In this document: positions 10,465 to 19,604 of the stretch, in pieces | Layout: every line of letters starts with the position of its first letter | How positions within the stretch are numbered: the stretch's first letter is position 1 | From: Polaribacter sp. Hel_I_88 | GTDB lineage: Bacteria; Bacteroidota; Bacteroidia; Flavobacteriales; Flavobacteriaceae | Length of the DNA: 64,000 nucleotides | Assembly (NCBI RefSeq): GCF_000687935.1 | Contig: NZ_JHZZ01000001.1 | Coordinates: forward strand, 1,798,001 to 1,862,000 | Direction of reading: 5' to 3' | Notes under the pieces: generated by a model | What the model was told of the DNA's origin: nothing | The model's input: only the letters and a program-made list of their open reading frames with translations | The model's database searches: none | Made by a program: the position numbers and the translations under genes

Positions 10465-11742
10465 ATGAAAAAAGTTTTGCTTGCATTTTTGTTGAGTTTT
10501 TCTGTAACTATTTGTTTTTCACAAGACCCTAATTGGTCTGTAAATCCAAGTAATTATCAATACAGTATGACGTTTACTGCATTTTTAAATGTAAATGGCA
10601 CTACTTTATCATCCACAAATGATAAAGTAGCTGCCTTTATAGATAATGAAGTTAGGGGTGTTGCAAATTTGGTGTATTTGGCTGATGAAGATAAATATGT
10701 AGCTTATTTAACGGTTTACAATTCTACAAGTAATAGCCCAGTTTCGTTTAAAATTTACAATAGTACAGCAAACAATGTTGTTGATGCAGTGCAAACTATA
10801 AATTTTCAAATCGATAGAAATGTGGGGAGTGTTTTTCAATCGTATTCCATTGCAAGTACTGCTTTAAATAATCAAGCAAATATTACCGATTTTTCTTTTA
10901 AAAACACAACTGTTTTAGCAACTTCAATTGTTGCTGATACAATAGAAATTACTTTACCATCTACTGTAAATCTTAATAATTTAGTTGCCAATTTTACAAC
11001 AAATACTGGAGCAAAAGTATATGTCGATTTTGTGCTTCAAAATTCTGGAGTCTCTTCTCAAAATTTTTCAAATCCTATTAAGTTTCAAGTGCTTTCTGAA
11101 GATGAATCTGTCCTAAAAAACTATGATATTGTTATCATCAAAGATCAAAATATTCAAGAGTTAGCTGTAAGTTTAACTACAGCAAGAACTCAAGTTGTTG
11201 AAAATCCAACAGAAATTCAAGTAACATTTAATCAACCAATTGTAGCGTTAGAAAAGGAGAATTTTGTTTTATCGAATGCTATCATTCAAAATATTTCTAA
11301 AGTAGACAATTTAAATTATAAACTAAATATAGTTGCCATTCAACAAGGTGATTTTTCAATAGAAATTCCAGAAAATTCCATTAAGACATCAAATAATACA
11401 ACTAACCAAACTTCTAGTAAAATAGATTTTTTGTTTGATGCTAATGCGCCTTTTTTAATTTCTATAACAAGAAAATCGCCTTTGGCAACGCTTACAAATG
11501 CGAATTCAGTAGCGTTTTTAATAACGTTTAATGAGCCTGTAAAAAATATTTTTGCAACAGATTTCAATTCTATTGCTGGAGCTGTTATATCACTTGCTAA
11601 AATTAGCGATACTAATTATACAGCCACAATTACAAATATTGAAAATACAAATGGCACTATTGGGTTAAGTTTGAAAGCAGACAATGCAATTACAGATTTG
11701 GTAGGCAATCCATTACGAACTACAGTTACAAATCATAATTAA
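10465..11742 (+). CDS. Exported PNW-domain protein, truncated paralogue lacking a T9SS tail
   Basis: A 425-residue protein with signal peptide MKKVLLAFLLSFSVTICFSQ. It begins with the PNW domain (residues about 21-130), followed by a DUF5018-like beta domain (about 135-230) and SwmB-like Ig domains with FNQPI and FNEPV motifs. It aligns by eye along its whole length with residues 1-430 of the next protein, then stops just where that protein's repeat array starts. It has neither repeats nor a sorting domain. With 3 bases before it and 1 base after it, it is clearly in the same operon. It is either a tail-less paralogue that stays periplasmic or a decaying duplicate. Confidence 0.75.
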   Translation: MKKVLLAFLLSFSVTICFSQDPNWSVNPSNYQYSMTFTAFLNVNGTTLSSTNDKVAAFIDNEVRGVANLVYLADEDKYVAYLTVYNSTSNSPVSFKIYNSTANNVVDAVQTINFQIDRNVGSVFQSYSIASTALNNQANITDFSFKNTTVLATSIVADTIEITLPSTVNLNNLVANFTTNTGAKVYVDFVLQNSGVSSQNFSNPIKFQVLSEDESVLKNYDIVIIKDQNIQELAVSLTTARTQVVENPTEIQVTFNQPIVALEKENFVLSNAIIQNISKVDNLNYKLNIVAIQQGDFSIEIPENSIKTSNNTTNQTSSKIDFLFDANAPFLISITRKSPLATLTNANSVAFLITFNEPVKNIFATDFNSIAGAVISLAKISDTNYTATITNIENTNGTIGLSLKADNAITDLVGNPLRTTVTNHN

Positions 11743-11743
11743 T

Positions 11744-14700
11744 ATGAAAATAAAATTTTTCCATTTTCTTTTAATTATTGCCAATTTATGTTTGGTGACT
11801 AATGGTTTTTCTCAAGAACCAAATTGGGAAGTAAAGCCAACAAATTATCAATATAGCATGACGTTTACAACCTTTTTAAATGTAAATGGAACTACGTTAA
11901 CCTCTGTAAATGATAAAGTTGCCGTTTTTGTAAATGATGAAATAAGAGGAGTTGCAAACGTAACTTTTGAAGCAGATGATAACAAATATGTTGCCTATTT
12001 AACTGCGTACGCAAATACCAATAACGAACCCTTAACTTTTAGAATTTACGACAGTAAAAACGATGTTGTTGTGTCTGTTTCTAAAACTATAAATTTTCAA
12101 ATTGATGCGAATTTAGGAAGCGTTTTTCAGGCAGTAAGTATCGCAAATCCAGCCTTAAATACAACTGCTATTTTAAACGATATCATTTTTACAAACGCAA
12201 CTTCTTTAAACACAGTAAAAAATGGAAATACGTTTCAAATAGAACTTCCACCAGGCACAGATATCACCAATTTAAAGCCCATTTTTAATGTAATTGATGG
12301 AGCAAAAGTTTATGTTGGCAATAAGTTACAAGAATCTGGAATTTCTGAGGTAGACTTTACATTTCCAATTATTTTTACAGTACTTTCAGAAGATGAAGCA
12401 GTTGCAAATAACTATACAGTTCAGGTTTCAGTAGCTGCAAATGCAGCAGCAACAAATGTTGTTTTAAGTATTGATGAAAACACAAGTGTACATCAAGCTC
12501 CAGTTGTTTTAAATGCCCAATTTAGTAATGAAATTACAGATTTTGATACAGACGATTTTCAGCTAACAAACGCTGTGGTTTCTAAAATTGTAAAAATTGA
12601 CAACCAAAATTTTAAAGTAGAAATAGTTCCTATAAAAGAAGGGAGTTTTTCTGTTATGGTAGCTCCAAATTCAGTTGTAGATGCAGATTTAAAAGTGAAT
12701 TTTCCATCCAATACAGTTGCATTAAATTATGATAAAACAAAACCAATACTTACCAATTTAAGTTACGGAATAGAAAATAATAATGAGTTTTTTGAAATCA
12801 CTTTTAGCGAAGAAATTATAAATCAAGATATTTCTGATTTTGAATTTACGGGTTCAAATGCAGCTATTTATTTTAAATCTTCTTTATTTAGAGTAAGACC
12901 AAATACATTTCGATTGGCTATTTTTAGAATAGATAATAACCCTCAAGAAGGAAATATTTTCTTAAAACTAAAATCAAATTCAGATATTGTAGATCTTGAA
13001 GGAAATAAAATTTTACTCCAAGAAATGAGTTCTTTTTATAGAGATAATCAACCACCAACTGCACCAACTTTAAACGATGTTGTTGGCGTTTGTAATGCAA
13101 CTGTTTCAGAGATACCAAAGGCTACAGATACAGTTTCTGGAGAAATTTTAGGCGTAACACAAGATGCTTTAAGCTATACAGAACAAGGTGAGTATTCTAT
13201 AACTTGGACCTTTACTGATGAGGCTGGAAATGTTGCAACAGCCATTCAAAAAGTGATTGTAAGTGATGAAATTGCGCCAATTGCACCAACTCTAGAAACG
13301 GTTTCAGACGAGTGCAGTGTTACAATAACTTCAATTCCAACTGCAACAGACAATTGTGCAGGAACTATTATAGGTGAAACTTCAGACCCATTAACTTACA
13401 ATTCACAAGGCGAACATTTAGTAACTTGGTCTTTTGATGATGGTAATGGAAATATCACAACAACTAAACAAAAAGTAATTATTAAAGATGTTACTTTTCC
13501 TGTAGTTCCAGAATTACCAGATATTAGAGCAGTTTCTAGTGTAACTTTAACAGCGCCAAAAGCACAAGATAATTGTGGAGAAGTTGTTGAGGGAATTACT
13601 TTTGATCCTATTTTTTACGATGAACCTGGTGAATATATTGTGTATTGGTTTTTTGACGATGTCAGTGGAAATTCGATAAGAGGATCTCAAAAAGTATTTA
13701 TTATTAGAGGTACACCAGTTGCTCCAGTTTTACCAGATTTAAGAGCAGATTGTAGTGTTACCGTTTTTAATACACCTACTTTAGAAACCATTTCTGGTAC
13801 AATTACAGCAACAACTGCAGATGCTTTAACTTACACAGAGCAAGGAGAATTTGTTATTTCATGGATTTTCGATTTAGGTAATGGAACGCAATTAACATCA
13901 ACTCAAAAAGTAATTGTAAAAGATGAAATTGCACCAGAAGCCCCTTTTTTAAATGATATCACAAGCGAATGCAGTTATACTTTTTCAGAAATTCCAACAA
14001 CTTATGATGGCTGTGCAGAATTAGTAACTGCAACTACATCAGATCCTTTAACTTACACTAAAGCTGGCAATTATACAATTACTTGGTCTTTTGATGATGG
14101 AAATGGAAACGTATCAACAAGTACTCAAAACATAACTATTACAGATACTTTAGCGCCTGAAAAACCGACATTATCAGACGTAAATGCACAATGTAGTGTT
14201 AGTTTAGTGGCACCAACTACCACAGATAATTGTGCAGGAACCATAACAGGAACAACAACAGACCCTATATTTTATAATGTTTCAGGGACATACACCGTAA
14301 ATTGGGTTTTTGATGATGGAAATGGAAATTCTACAACAGCTTCACAAAACGTAATTATAAGCAATTCTTCTGCACCAATTCCACCAGAACTACCAGCTGT
14401 AAAAGCAGCTTGTTCTGTAACGATTACAGAAAATCCTGAAACAGCAGGAAACGGATGTTCTGGGACTATTGTTGGCACAACAACAGATGCATTGTATTAT
14501 GATGAACAAGGTGAATATACAATCATTTGGACTTTTGATTACGGAAATGGTATTGTATTACAATCCAATCAAAAAGTAATTGTTAAAGATGAAACTTTAC
14601 CAGAAATTCCAGTTTTGCAAGATGTTTTATCAGAATGTTCCCTAACGATTACCAATATACCAACAACTACAGATAATTGCGCAGGAACCATAACAGGAAC

Positions 14701-16207
14701 AACAACAGATTCTTTAACGTATAATCAGCAAGGAGAATTTAGTATTACTTGGACTTTTGATGATGGAAATGGGAATATTTCCACAGCCAATCAAAAAGTA
14801 ATTGTAAAAGATGAAACTGCTCCTGTAATTCCAGATTTAGCTGATATTTCATCAGAATGTTCCCTAACGATTACCAATATTCCAACAACTACAGATAATT
14901 GTGCAGGAACCATAACAGGAACAACAACAGATCCTTTAACATATAATCAGCAAGGAGAATTTACCATTATTTGGACTTTTGATGATGGAAATGGGAATAT
15001 TTCAACAGCCAATCAAAAAGTAATTGTAAAAGATGAAACAGCGCCAGTAATTCCAGATTTAGCCGATATTTCATCAGAATGCTCTATAACAATTTCAGAT
15101 ATTCCAACAACAACAGATAATTGTGAAGGAACGATTACAGGGACAACAACAGACAACTTAACGTACAATCAACAAGGAGAATTTACGATTACTTGGTCTT
15201 TTGATGATGGAAATGGAAACATTTCAACAGCCAATCAAAAAGTAATTGTAAAAGATGAAACTGCTCCTGTAATTCCAGATTTAGCTGATATTTCATCAGA
15301 ATGTTCCCTAGCGATTACCAATATCCCAATAACCACAGATAATTGTGTAGGAAATATAACAGGAACAACAACAGATTCTTTAATTTACAATCAGCAAGGA
15401 GAATTTACTATTATTTGGACTTTTGATGATGGAAATGGGAATGTTTCCACAGCAAATCAAAAGGTAATTATTAAAGATGAAACTGCTCCTGTAATTCCAG
15501 TTTTACAAGATATTTCATCAGAATGTTCTATTGTAATTTCAGATATTCCAACAACCACAGATAATTGTGCAGGAACGATTACAGGAACAACAAACGATTC
15601 TTTAACATATAATCAACAAGGAGAATTTACGATTATTTGGACTTTTGATGATGGAAATGGAAACGTTTCAACAGCCAATCAAAAAGTAATTGTTAAAGAT
15701 GAAACTGCGCCAGAAATTAAAGCAAAAGATTTTGAATTGGAACTTGATGATAGTGGTAATGCAACTTTGGAAATTTCAGATATTGACAACGGTTCAACAG
15801 ATAATTGTGGAATTGCTTCTTATAATTTATCCAAAACAAATTTTGCAGTAGCTGATTTAGGTGAAAATGATGTTGTTTTTACAGTGACTGATATTCATGG
15901 AAATTCAGATTTTGTAAGTATAAAAGTTACAGTTATACAAAAAGTATTGTCAACAGAAGATATAGAACTAAAAGACTTAATTCAATTATATCCAAATCCT
16001 GTTAGTAGAAAGTTATTTATAAAAATTGATGAAACTGTAAAAATTAATAAAATTGAAATTTTTTCTATCAATGGTAAAACAATTTTATCAAAAAATAAAA
16101 GTCAGGATTTTGTTGATGTAAAACCTTTTGCTATTGGTGTTTATTTTATAAAAATAACTACAGAAAAAGGTTTTCTGCTAAAAAAGTTTATAAAGAGTCA
16201 GTATTAG
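11744..16207 (+). CDS. Large repeat adhesin-like protein with T9SS type A tail
   Basis: A 1487-residue secreted protein with signal peptide MKIKFFHFLLIIANLCLVTNGFSQ. The PNW domain (about 24-135), a DUF5018-like domain and SwmB-like Ig domains occupy residues 24-430. Residues about 435-1323 hold twelve ~74-residue Ig/HYR-like repeats. Most carry an EC...DNC cysteine pair, an FDDGNGN motif and end in QKVIVKDETAP. A divergent thirteenth unit follows (about 1324-1400). The last 85 residues are a T9SS type A sorting domain (LIQLYPNPVSRKLFIKI). Repeats 8-12 are nearly identical in DNA, so copy number may vary between strains. It is probably a surface stalk or adhesin; the ligand is unknown. Confidence 0.85.
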   Translation: MKIKFFHFLLIIANLCLVTNGFSQEPNWEVKPTNYQYSMTFTTFLNVNGTTLTSVNDKVAVFVNDEIRGVANVTFEADDNKYVAYLTAYANTNNEPLTFRIYDSKNDVVVSVSKTINFQIDANLGSVFQAVSIANPALNTTAILNDIIFTNATSLNTVKNGNTFQIELPPGTDITNLKPIFNVIDGAKVYVGNKLQESGISEVDFTFPIIFTVLSEDEAVANNYTVQVSVAANAAATNVVLSIDENTSVHQAPVVLNAQFSNEITDFDTDDFQLTNAVVSKIVKIDNQNFKVEIVPIKEGSFSVMVAPNSVVDADLKVNFPSNTVALNYDKTKPILTNLSYGIENNNEFFEITFSEEIINQDISDFEFTGSNAAIYFKSSLFRVRPNTFRLAIFRIDNNPQEGNIFLKLKSNSDIVDLEGNKILLQEMSSFYRDNQPPTAPTLNDVVGVCNATVSEIPKATDTVSGEILGVTQDALSYTEQGEYSITWTFTDEAGNVATAIQKVIVSDEIAPIAPTLETVSDECSVTITSIPTATDNCAGTIIGETSDPLTYNSQGEHLVTWSFDDGNGNITTTKQKVIIKDVTFPVVPELPDIRAVSSVTLTAPKAQDNCGEVVEGITFDPIFYDEPGEYIVYWFFDDVSGNSIRGSQKVFIIRGTPVAPVLPDLRADCSVTVFNTPTLETISGTITATTADALTYTEQGEFVISWIFDLGNGTQLTSTQKVIVKDEIAPEAPFLNDITSECSYTFSEIPTTYDGCAELVTATTSDPLTYTKAGNYTITWSFDDGNGNVSTSTQNITITDTLAPEKPTLSDVNAQCSVSLVAPTTTDNCAGTITGTTTDPIFYNVSGTYTVNWVFDDGNGNSTTASQNVIISNSSAPIPPELPAVKAACSVTITENPETAGNGCSGTIVGTTTDALYYDEQGEYTIIWTFDYGNGIVLQSNQKVIVKDETLPEIPVLQDVLSECSLTITNIPTTTDNCAGTITGTTTDSLTYNQQGEFSITWTFDDGNGNISTANQKVIVKDETAPVIPDLADISSECSLTITNIPTTTDNCAGTITGTTTDPLTYNQQGEFTIIWTFDDGNGNISTANQKVIVKDETAPVIPDLADISSECSITISDIPTTTDNCEGTITGTTTDNLTYNQQGEFTITWSFDDGNGNISTANQKVIVKDETAPVIPDLADISSECSLAITNIPITTDNCVGNITGTTTDSLIYNQQGEFTIIWTFDDGNGNVSTANQKVIIKDETAPVIPVLQDISSECSIVISDIPTTTDNCAGTITGTTNDSLTYNQQGEFTIIWTFDDGNGNVSTANQKVIVKDETAPEIKAKDFELELDDSGNATLEISDIDNGSTDNCGIASYNLSKTNFAVADLGENDVVFTVTDIHGNSDFVSIKVTVIQKVLSTEDIELKDLIQLYPNPVSRKLFIKIDETVKINKIEIFSINGKTILSKNKSQDFVDVKPFAIGVYFIKITTEKGFLLKKFIKSQY
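14600..15715 (+). repeat. Five near-identical ~222-bp coding repeats
   Basis: Repeats 8 to 12 of the 1487-residue protein share long blocks of DNA identity, including third codon positions (for example around ATTCCAGATTTAGCTGATAT, which recurs). Repeats 1-7 (13050-14600) are diverged in DNA. This indicates recent tandem expansion at the 3' end of the array. Assemblers may collapse it. Confidence 0.85.
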
Positions 16208-16212
16208 TTTGC

Positions 16213-16255
16213 CCAAATAAAAACCCATTAAAGAGCTTAATGGGTTTTTATTTGG
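16213..16255. terminator. Bidirectional intrinsic terminator
   Basis: A perfect 19-bp inverted repeat (CCAAATAAAAACCCATTAA, with its complement at 16237-16255) around a 5-base loop. It lies between convergent genes. T-rich arms inside the stem would serve either strand. Confidence 0.9.
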
Positions 16256-16277
16256 TTTATAAAAAAGTAAAAAAATA

Positions 16278-16580
16278 TTATTCAATTAATTTTATTGAAG
16301 AAGCTACAAATTTATTAGAGACAATTTCACCTTCAATTTTTGCTTTTCTAACTACATTACAAAAACCTGTTTGTTCATCATGAGCATCTCCAAAATCATC
16401 AATGCTAAAACCCTCAACAAAATAGGCTTTATCATTAATTTTTACAGCTAAATTGCAACCATCGCCTTCTAAATCAAATTGACATTGCCCACATGCAATT
16501 GGTGCTTCTAAAACACTAACTTTTAATTTTGTTTGGCAGGCTACTATAATTAAAAAGCTTAAAACGATTATTTTTTTCAT
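16278..16580 (-). CDS. DUF6370-like small lipoprotein
   Basis: A 100-residue predicted lipoprotein with a type II signal (lipid-anchored Cys15 in IIVACQTK). The mature part has CGQCQF, GDGCN and TGFCNV cysteine motifs, matching my memory of the DUF6370 family, whose function is not known to me. Four conserved cysteines could hold a metal or disulfides. It begins 2 bases after the preceding membrane-protein gene and is probably the last gene of the glnS operon. The bidirectional terminator lies just downstream. Confidence 0.7.
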   Translation of the reverse strand: MKKIIVLSFLIIVACQTKLKVSVLEAPIACGQCQFDLEGDGCNLAVKINDKAYFVEGFSIDDFGDAHDEQTGFCNVVRKAKIEGEIVSNKFVASSIKLIE

Positions 16581-16582
16581 GA

Positions 16583-16837
16583 TTATTTTTCTCTTGAGTT
16601 AAGTTCAGTTTTTATTTTTTTCATCGATATAAATTGTACAGGAAGAATCGCTGCGCAAGAAACACCAACTACAAATAAAGCAATAAAAGTTGCATTATTA
16701 TCTTTAAACAACATACCATAAATAGTTATGGATAACAATAAACCAATGACAATTATCAAAGCAATCGAAATTATTTTTAATCCTTTTAAGCTGCCTTGTA
16801 ATTCTTTAGTCGATTTACTTTCTAAATTATTTTCCAT
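16583..16837 (-). CDS. Small two-helix membrane protein
   Basis: An 84-residue protein with two strongly hydrophobic segments (about residues 22-45 and 50-70) and charged ends. No family is recognised. It lies between glnS (55 bases upstream on this strand) and the DUF6370-like gene (2 bases downstream), so co-transcription is likely. The last charged segment, MKKIKTELNSREK, is probably cytoplasmic. Its function is unknown. Confidence 0.65.
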   Translation of the reverse strand: MENNLESKSTKELQGSLKGLKIISIALIIVIGLLLSITIYGMLFKDNNATFIALFVVGVSCAAILPVQFISMKKIKTELNSREK

Positions 16838-16892
16838 TTCTAATTATTTTTATTTACAACAGTAAGCACTACAAAGTGCAACTGAAAACTGA

Positions 16893-18578
16893 TTACTTTT
16901 TAGACCAACTATCCCTCAACCCAACAATTTTATTAAAAACTAAATGTTCTTTTGTAGAATCGTCATCAACATTAAAATAACCCATTCTTTGAAATTGAAA
17001 ACGTTCACCAATTTCAGCAGACTGTAAACTTGGTTCAACAAAAGCTTCAATAATTTCTAAAGAATTAGGGTTGATAAATTCCATAAAATCTTTGTCTTTA
17101 TGAGAGTCTGGAGCTTCATCTAAAAACAATCGATCATAAGCTCTTACTTCTGCTTTGATAGCATGTTTTACAGAAACCCAATGCAAAGTTCCTTTTACTT
17201 TACGCTTGCTTTCTTCAGTGTCCATGCCAGATTTTGTTAATGGATCGTAGGTACATTGAATTTCAATAACATTTCCATCAGCATCTTTTGTACAGCTGTT
17301 TGCTTTTATAAAATAAGCGTTTTTTAAACGAACTTCGCTACCCAACTTCAATCTAAAAAACTTCTTATTTGCTTCTTCTCTAAAATCCTCTTTTTCAATA
17401 TAAATTTCTCTAGAAAAAGGAACTTCTCTGCTGCCAAAACCATCTTCATAATCATTATAATTGGCATCTAACATTTCCTCTGTATCCTCAGGATAATTTG
17501 TAATTACCACTTTTACAGGGTCTAAAACAGCCATTACTCTTGGTGCATTTTTATTTAAATCTTCACGAATTTTAAACTCTAAAAGTGCTACATCAATTAC
17601 ATTTTCACGTTTAGAAACTCCAACAGTTTCTATAAAACTTTTTATAGATTCTGGAGTATAACCACGTCTACGTAAACCAGAAATTGTTGGCATTCTTGGA
17701 TCATCCCAACCAGCCACAATTCCATTCTCAACCAACGTTAACAATTTACGTTTACTCATAATTGTATAACTCAAATTCAAACGAGAAAACTCACGTTGTT
17801 TTGGCGGATTTGGGTATTCAGATTTGCTATACTCTAAAACATTTTCTTTAAACCAATCGTACAATTCTCTGTGAGGTTTAAACTCTAAAGAACATAAAGA
17901 ATGCGAAATTTGCTCAATATAATCGCTTTCTCCATGCGTCCAATCGTACATTGGGTAAATGCACCAATCATCTCCAGTTCTATGATGCGTTTTGTACATA
18001 ATTCTGTACATTAAAGGATCACGTAGTAACATATTTGGAGATTCCATATCAATCTTAGCACGCAAAGTATGCTCACCTTCTTTGAATTTTCCATCTTTCA
18101 TTCCTTGAAACAACTCCAAGTTTTCTTCCACAGATCTATTTCTAAAAGGACTATTTGTTCCAACCTGAGTTGGCGTTCCTTTTTGCGCTCTCATTTCTTC
18201 TGATGATTGAGAATCTACATACGCTTTTCCATCTTTTATCAACAGAATTGCCCAATCATAAAGTTGCTGAAAATAATCAGAAGAATAGCATTCATTAGCC
18301 CAAGAATACCCCAACCAAGAAATATCTTTCTTAATAGCATCTACATATTCTTGCTCCTCTTTTGCAGGGTTTGTATCGTCAAAACGCAAATTAACTGGTG
18401 CATTGTATTTTTCACCCAAACCAAAACTAATTCCAATGGCTTTTGTGTGCCCAATGTGTAAATAACCATTTGGTTCTGGTGGAAAACGAAAACGTAAATC
18501 CTCTTTTGGCATTCCATTTGCCAAATCTTCTTCTATAATATGCTCTAAAAAATTGAGCGAATTCTTCTCTTCAGACAT
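16893..18578 (-). CDS. glnS: Glutaminyl-tRNA synthetase
   Basis: A 561-residue class I aminoacyl-tRNA synthetase that charges tRNA-Gln in the cytoplasm. The ATP-binding HIGH motif is at residues 41-44 within FPPEPNGYLHIGH, and the KMSKS-type loop is MSKRK at 274-278. The C-terminal half is the two-barrel anticodon-binding domain. Length and order match the bacterial GlnRS family. A GlnRS implies direct charging of tRNA-Gln. A possible -7 box (TAATTTTG on the minus strand, 18604-18611) lies 26 bases upstream of the ATG, but no clear -33 element is visible. Confidence 0.97.
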   Translation of the reverse strand: MSEEKNSLNFLEHIIEEDLANGMPKEDLRFRFPPEPNGYLHIGHTKAIGISFGLGEKYNAPVNLRFDDTNPAKEEQEYVDAIKKDISWLGYSWANECYSSDYFQQLYDWAILLIKDGKAYVDSQSSEEMRAQKGTPTQVGTNSPFRNRSVEENLELFQGMKDGKFKEGEHTLRAKIDMESPNMLLRDPLMYRIMYKTHHRTGDDWCIYPMYDWTHGESDYIEQISHSLCSLEFKPHRELYDWFKENVLEYSKSEYPNPPKQREFSRLNLSYTIMSKRKLLTLVENGIVAGWDDPRMPTISGLRRRGYTPESIKSFIETVGVSKRENVIDVALLEFKIREDLNKNAPRVMAVLDPVKVVITNYPEDTEEMLDANYNDYEDGFGSREVPFSREIYIEKEDFREEANKKFFRLKLGSEVRLKNAYFIKANSCTKDADGNVIEIQCTYDPLTKSGMDTEESKRKVKGTLHWVSVKHAIKAEVRAYDRLFLDEAPDSHKDKDFMEFINPNSLEIIEAFVEPSLQSAEIGERFQFQRMGYFNVDDDSTKEHLVFNKIVGLRDSWSKK

Positions 18579-18688
18579 CCTTTTCTATAAATAAATTGAA
18601 GCGCAAAATTACGTAAAATACTTTTTAGACTTTGAGCATTCGTAACAAAATTGTAAATTCAGCAACTAATCAATAAACACCATAAATT

Positions 18689-18904
18689 ATGAGCAATCAA
18701 ATTAGAAATTATACCTGTCCTAAATGCAATAACAAAACCTATAAATTAGGTCAAATGCGAGCAACTGGAGGAACTTTATCTAAAATTTTTGACATTCAAA
18801 ATCAGAAATTTACAAGCGTAACCTGCGAAAAATGTACATATACCGAATTTTATAAAACAAAAACAAGCGCAATTAGCAACGTTTTCGACTTTTTTACAAG
18901 TTAA
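18689..18904 (+). CDS. Small zinc-ribbon protein
   Basis: A 71-residue cytoplasmic protein with two CxxC knuckles, CPKCN (residues 10-13) and CEKC (about 50-53), and a GTLSKIFDIQNQKF core. This is the pattern of a short zinc-ribbon family seen across bacteria (pfam09855-like, from memory). It probably binds zinc and perhaps nucleic acid. It is divergent from glnS. A structured repeat starts about 7 bases after its stop. Confidence 0.75.
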   Translation: MSNQIRNYTCPKCNNKTYKLGQMRATGGTLSKIFDIQNQKFTSVTCEKCTYTEFYKTKTSAISNVFDFFTS

Positions 18905-18910
18905 TTTTTT

Positions 18911-19075
18911 TGGGCGTTCCCAAGCAGAAAAGCTTGGTCGCGCTTTACGTTATATCTTTTTTTCAGAATTTATTAAAGTATCTGTAATTTTATCACCCAA
19001 TTTATTCCTTAAATAATACATTGATTTTAAAAAAGCATAAAAAAGGATGCCACTTCAATCGCTAACGCAGGCATT
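18911..19075 (+). repeat. Dispersed structured repeat, copy A (GCTTTACGTTATATC type)
   Basis: Occupies most of the 234-base gap between the zinc-ribbon gene and the DUF2452 gene. The left module contains GGGCGTTCCC, the palindrome CAAGC-AGAAAA-GCTTG and CGCTTTACGTTATATC followed by a T run. The right module is an A run then GGATGCCACTTCAATCGC and TAACGCAGGC. The same two-module plan recurs at 60738-60853 and 61911-61982. The middle is unrelated AT-rich DNA. It begins next to the stop codon of the gene it follows. Confidence 0.65.
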
Positions 19076-19138
19076 TTTATCAGTTAAAGTTTTAATAAAA
19101 GCTAATTCAGTATTTATATTTTGTCGTAATTTTGCAAC

Positions 19139-19549
19139 ATGAAAAATGATGATGATAAAAAACCAGATTTAGTTGTTTTTAATGAGGAAACGCAACAATA
19201 TGATGCTGCTTTAAAACCTTATGGAACATCAGCAAGTTCACCTGTAATTAAGCCATTAAATACTGCCAGTTGGAAAAATGATGGAATTACACGTGTAAAT
19301 AAACAACTAAAATCTAAGTTTGATGAGGTTAAAAAAGAATACGAAGCTTTAATGCAAAAGTTTCAGTATAATGATTTAATCTACAATGCAAAATTTAGTT
19401 TTGAGCCAATTTTTGGTGAAAATTATCATTTGTACAACAACAGAAATGGTGAACCCTTTTTGTCGATTATAGAACCAGCACAATGTAGTTTTGAGTATCT
19501 TGGTTCTTTTAGATTAAACACCGATAAAATGTGGGAAAAAATAGACTAA
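19139..19549 (+). CDS. DUF2452-family protein
   Basis: A 136-residue cytoplasmic protein with no signal peptide or membrane segment. The order KPDLVVFNEETQQYDAALKPYG, then WKNDGI, then a coiled segment KQLKSKFDEVKKEYEALM and a C-terminal FLSIIEPAQC fits DUF2452, a conserved family of unknown function common in Flavobacteriia. It lies upstream of folB with a short hairpin between them. A -7-like TAATTTTG box sits 5 bases before the ATG (19127-19134), but no -33 element was found. Confidence 0.75.
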   Translation: MKNDDDKKPDLVVFNEETQQYDAALKPYGTSASSPVIKPLNTASWKNDGITRVNKQLKSKFDEVKKEYEALMQKFQYNDLIYNAKFSFEPIFGENYHLYNNRNGEPFLSIIEPAQCSFEYLGSFRLNTDKMWEKID

Positions 19550-19556
19550 AATTTAT

Positions 19557-19583
19557 CCTGCAAGGTTTCAAAAACCTTGTAGG
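19557..19583. repeat. CCTGCAAGGTTT hairpin repeat
   Basis: A 12-bp stem (CCTGCAAGGTTT / AAACCTTGTAGG, one G-U pair) with a 3-base loop. A near-identical hairpin occurs at 26581-26611, so this is a dispersed element. It has no T run here and is unlikely to be a strong terminator. Confidence 0.75.
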
Positions 19584-19604
19584 TATTCAAAAATCAAGAC
19601 AAAT

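Noticed and set aside
13050-15715. CRISPR-like array
   Set aside because: The repeats are contiguous ~222-bp coding units with no spacers, in one open frame.
10465-16207. Single gene split by a frameshift
   Set aside because: The downstream frame begins with its own full signal peptide and repeats the same domains, so these are two paralogues, not one broken gene.
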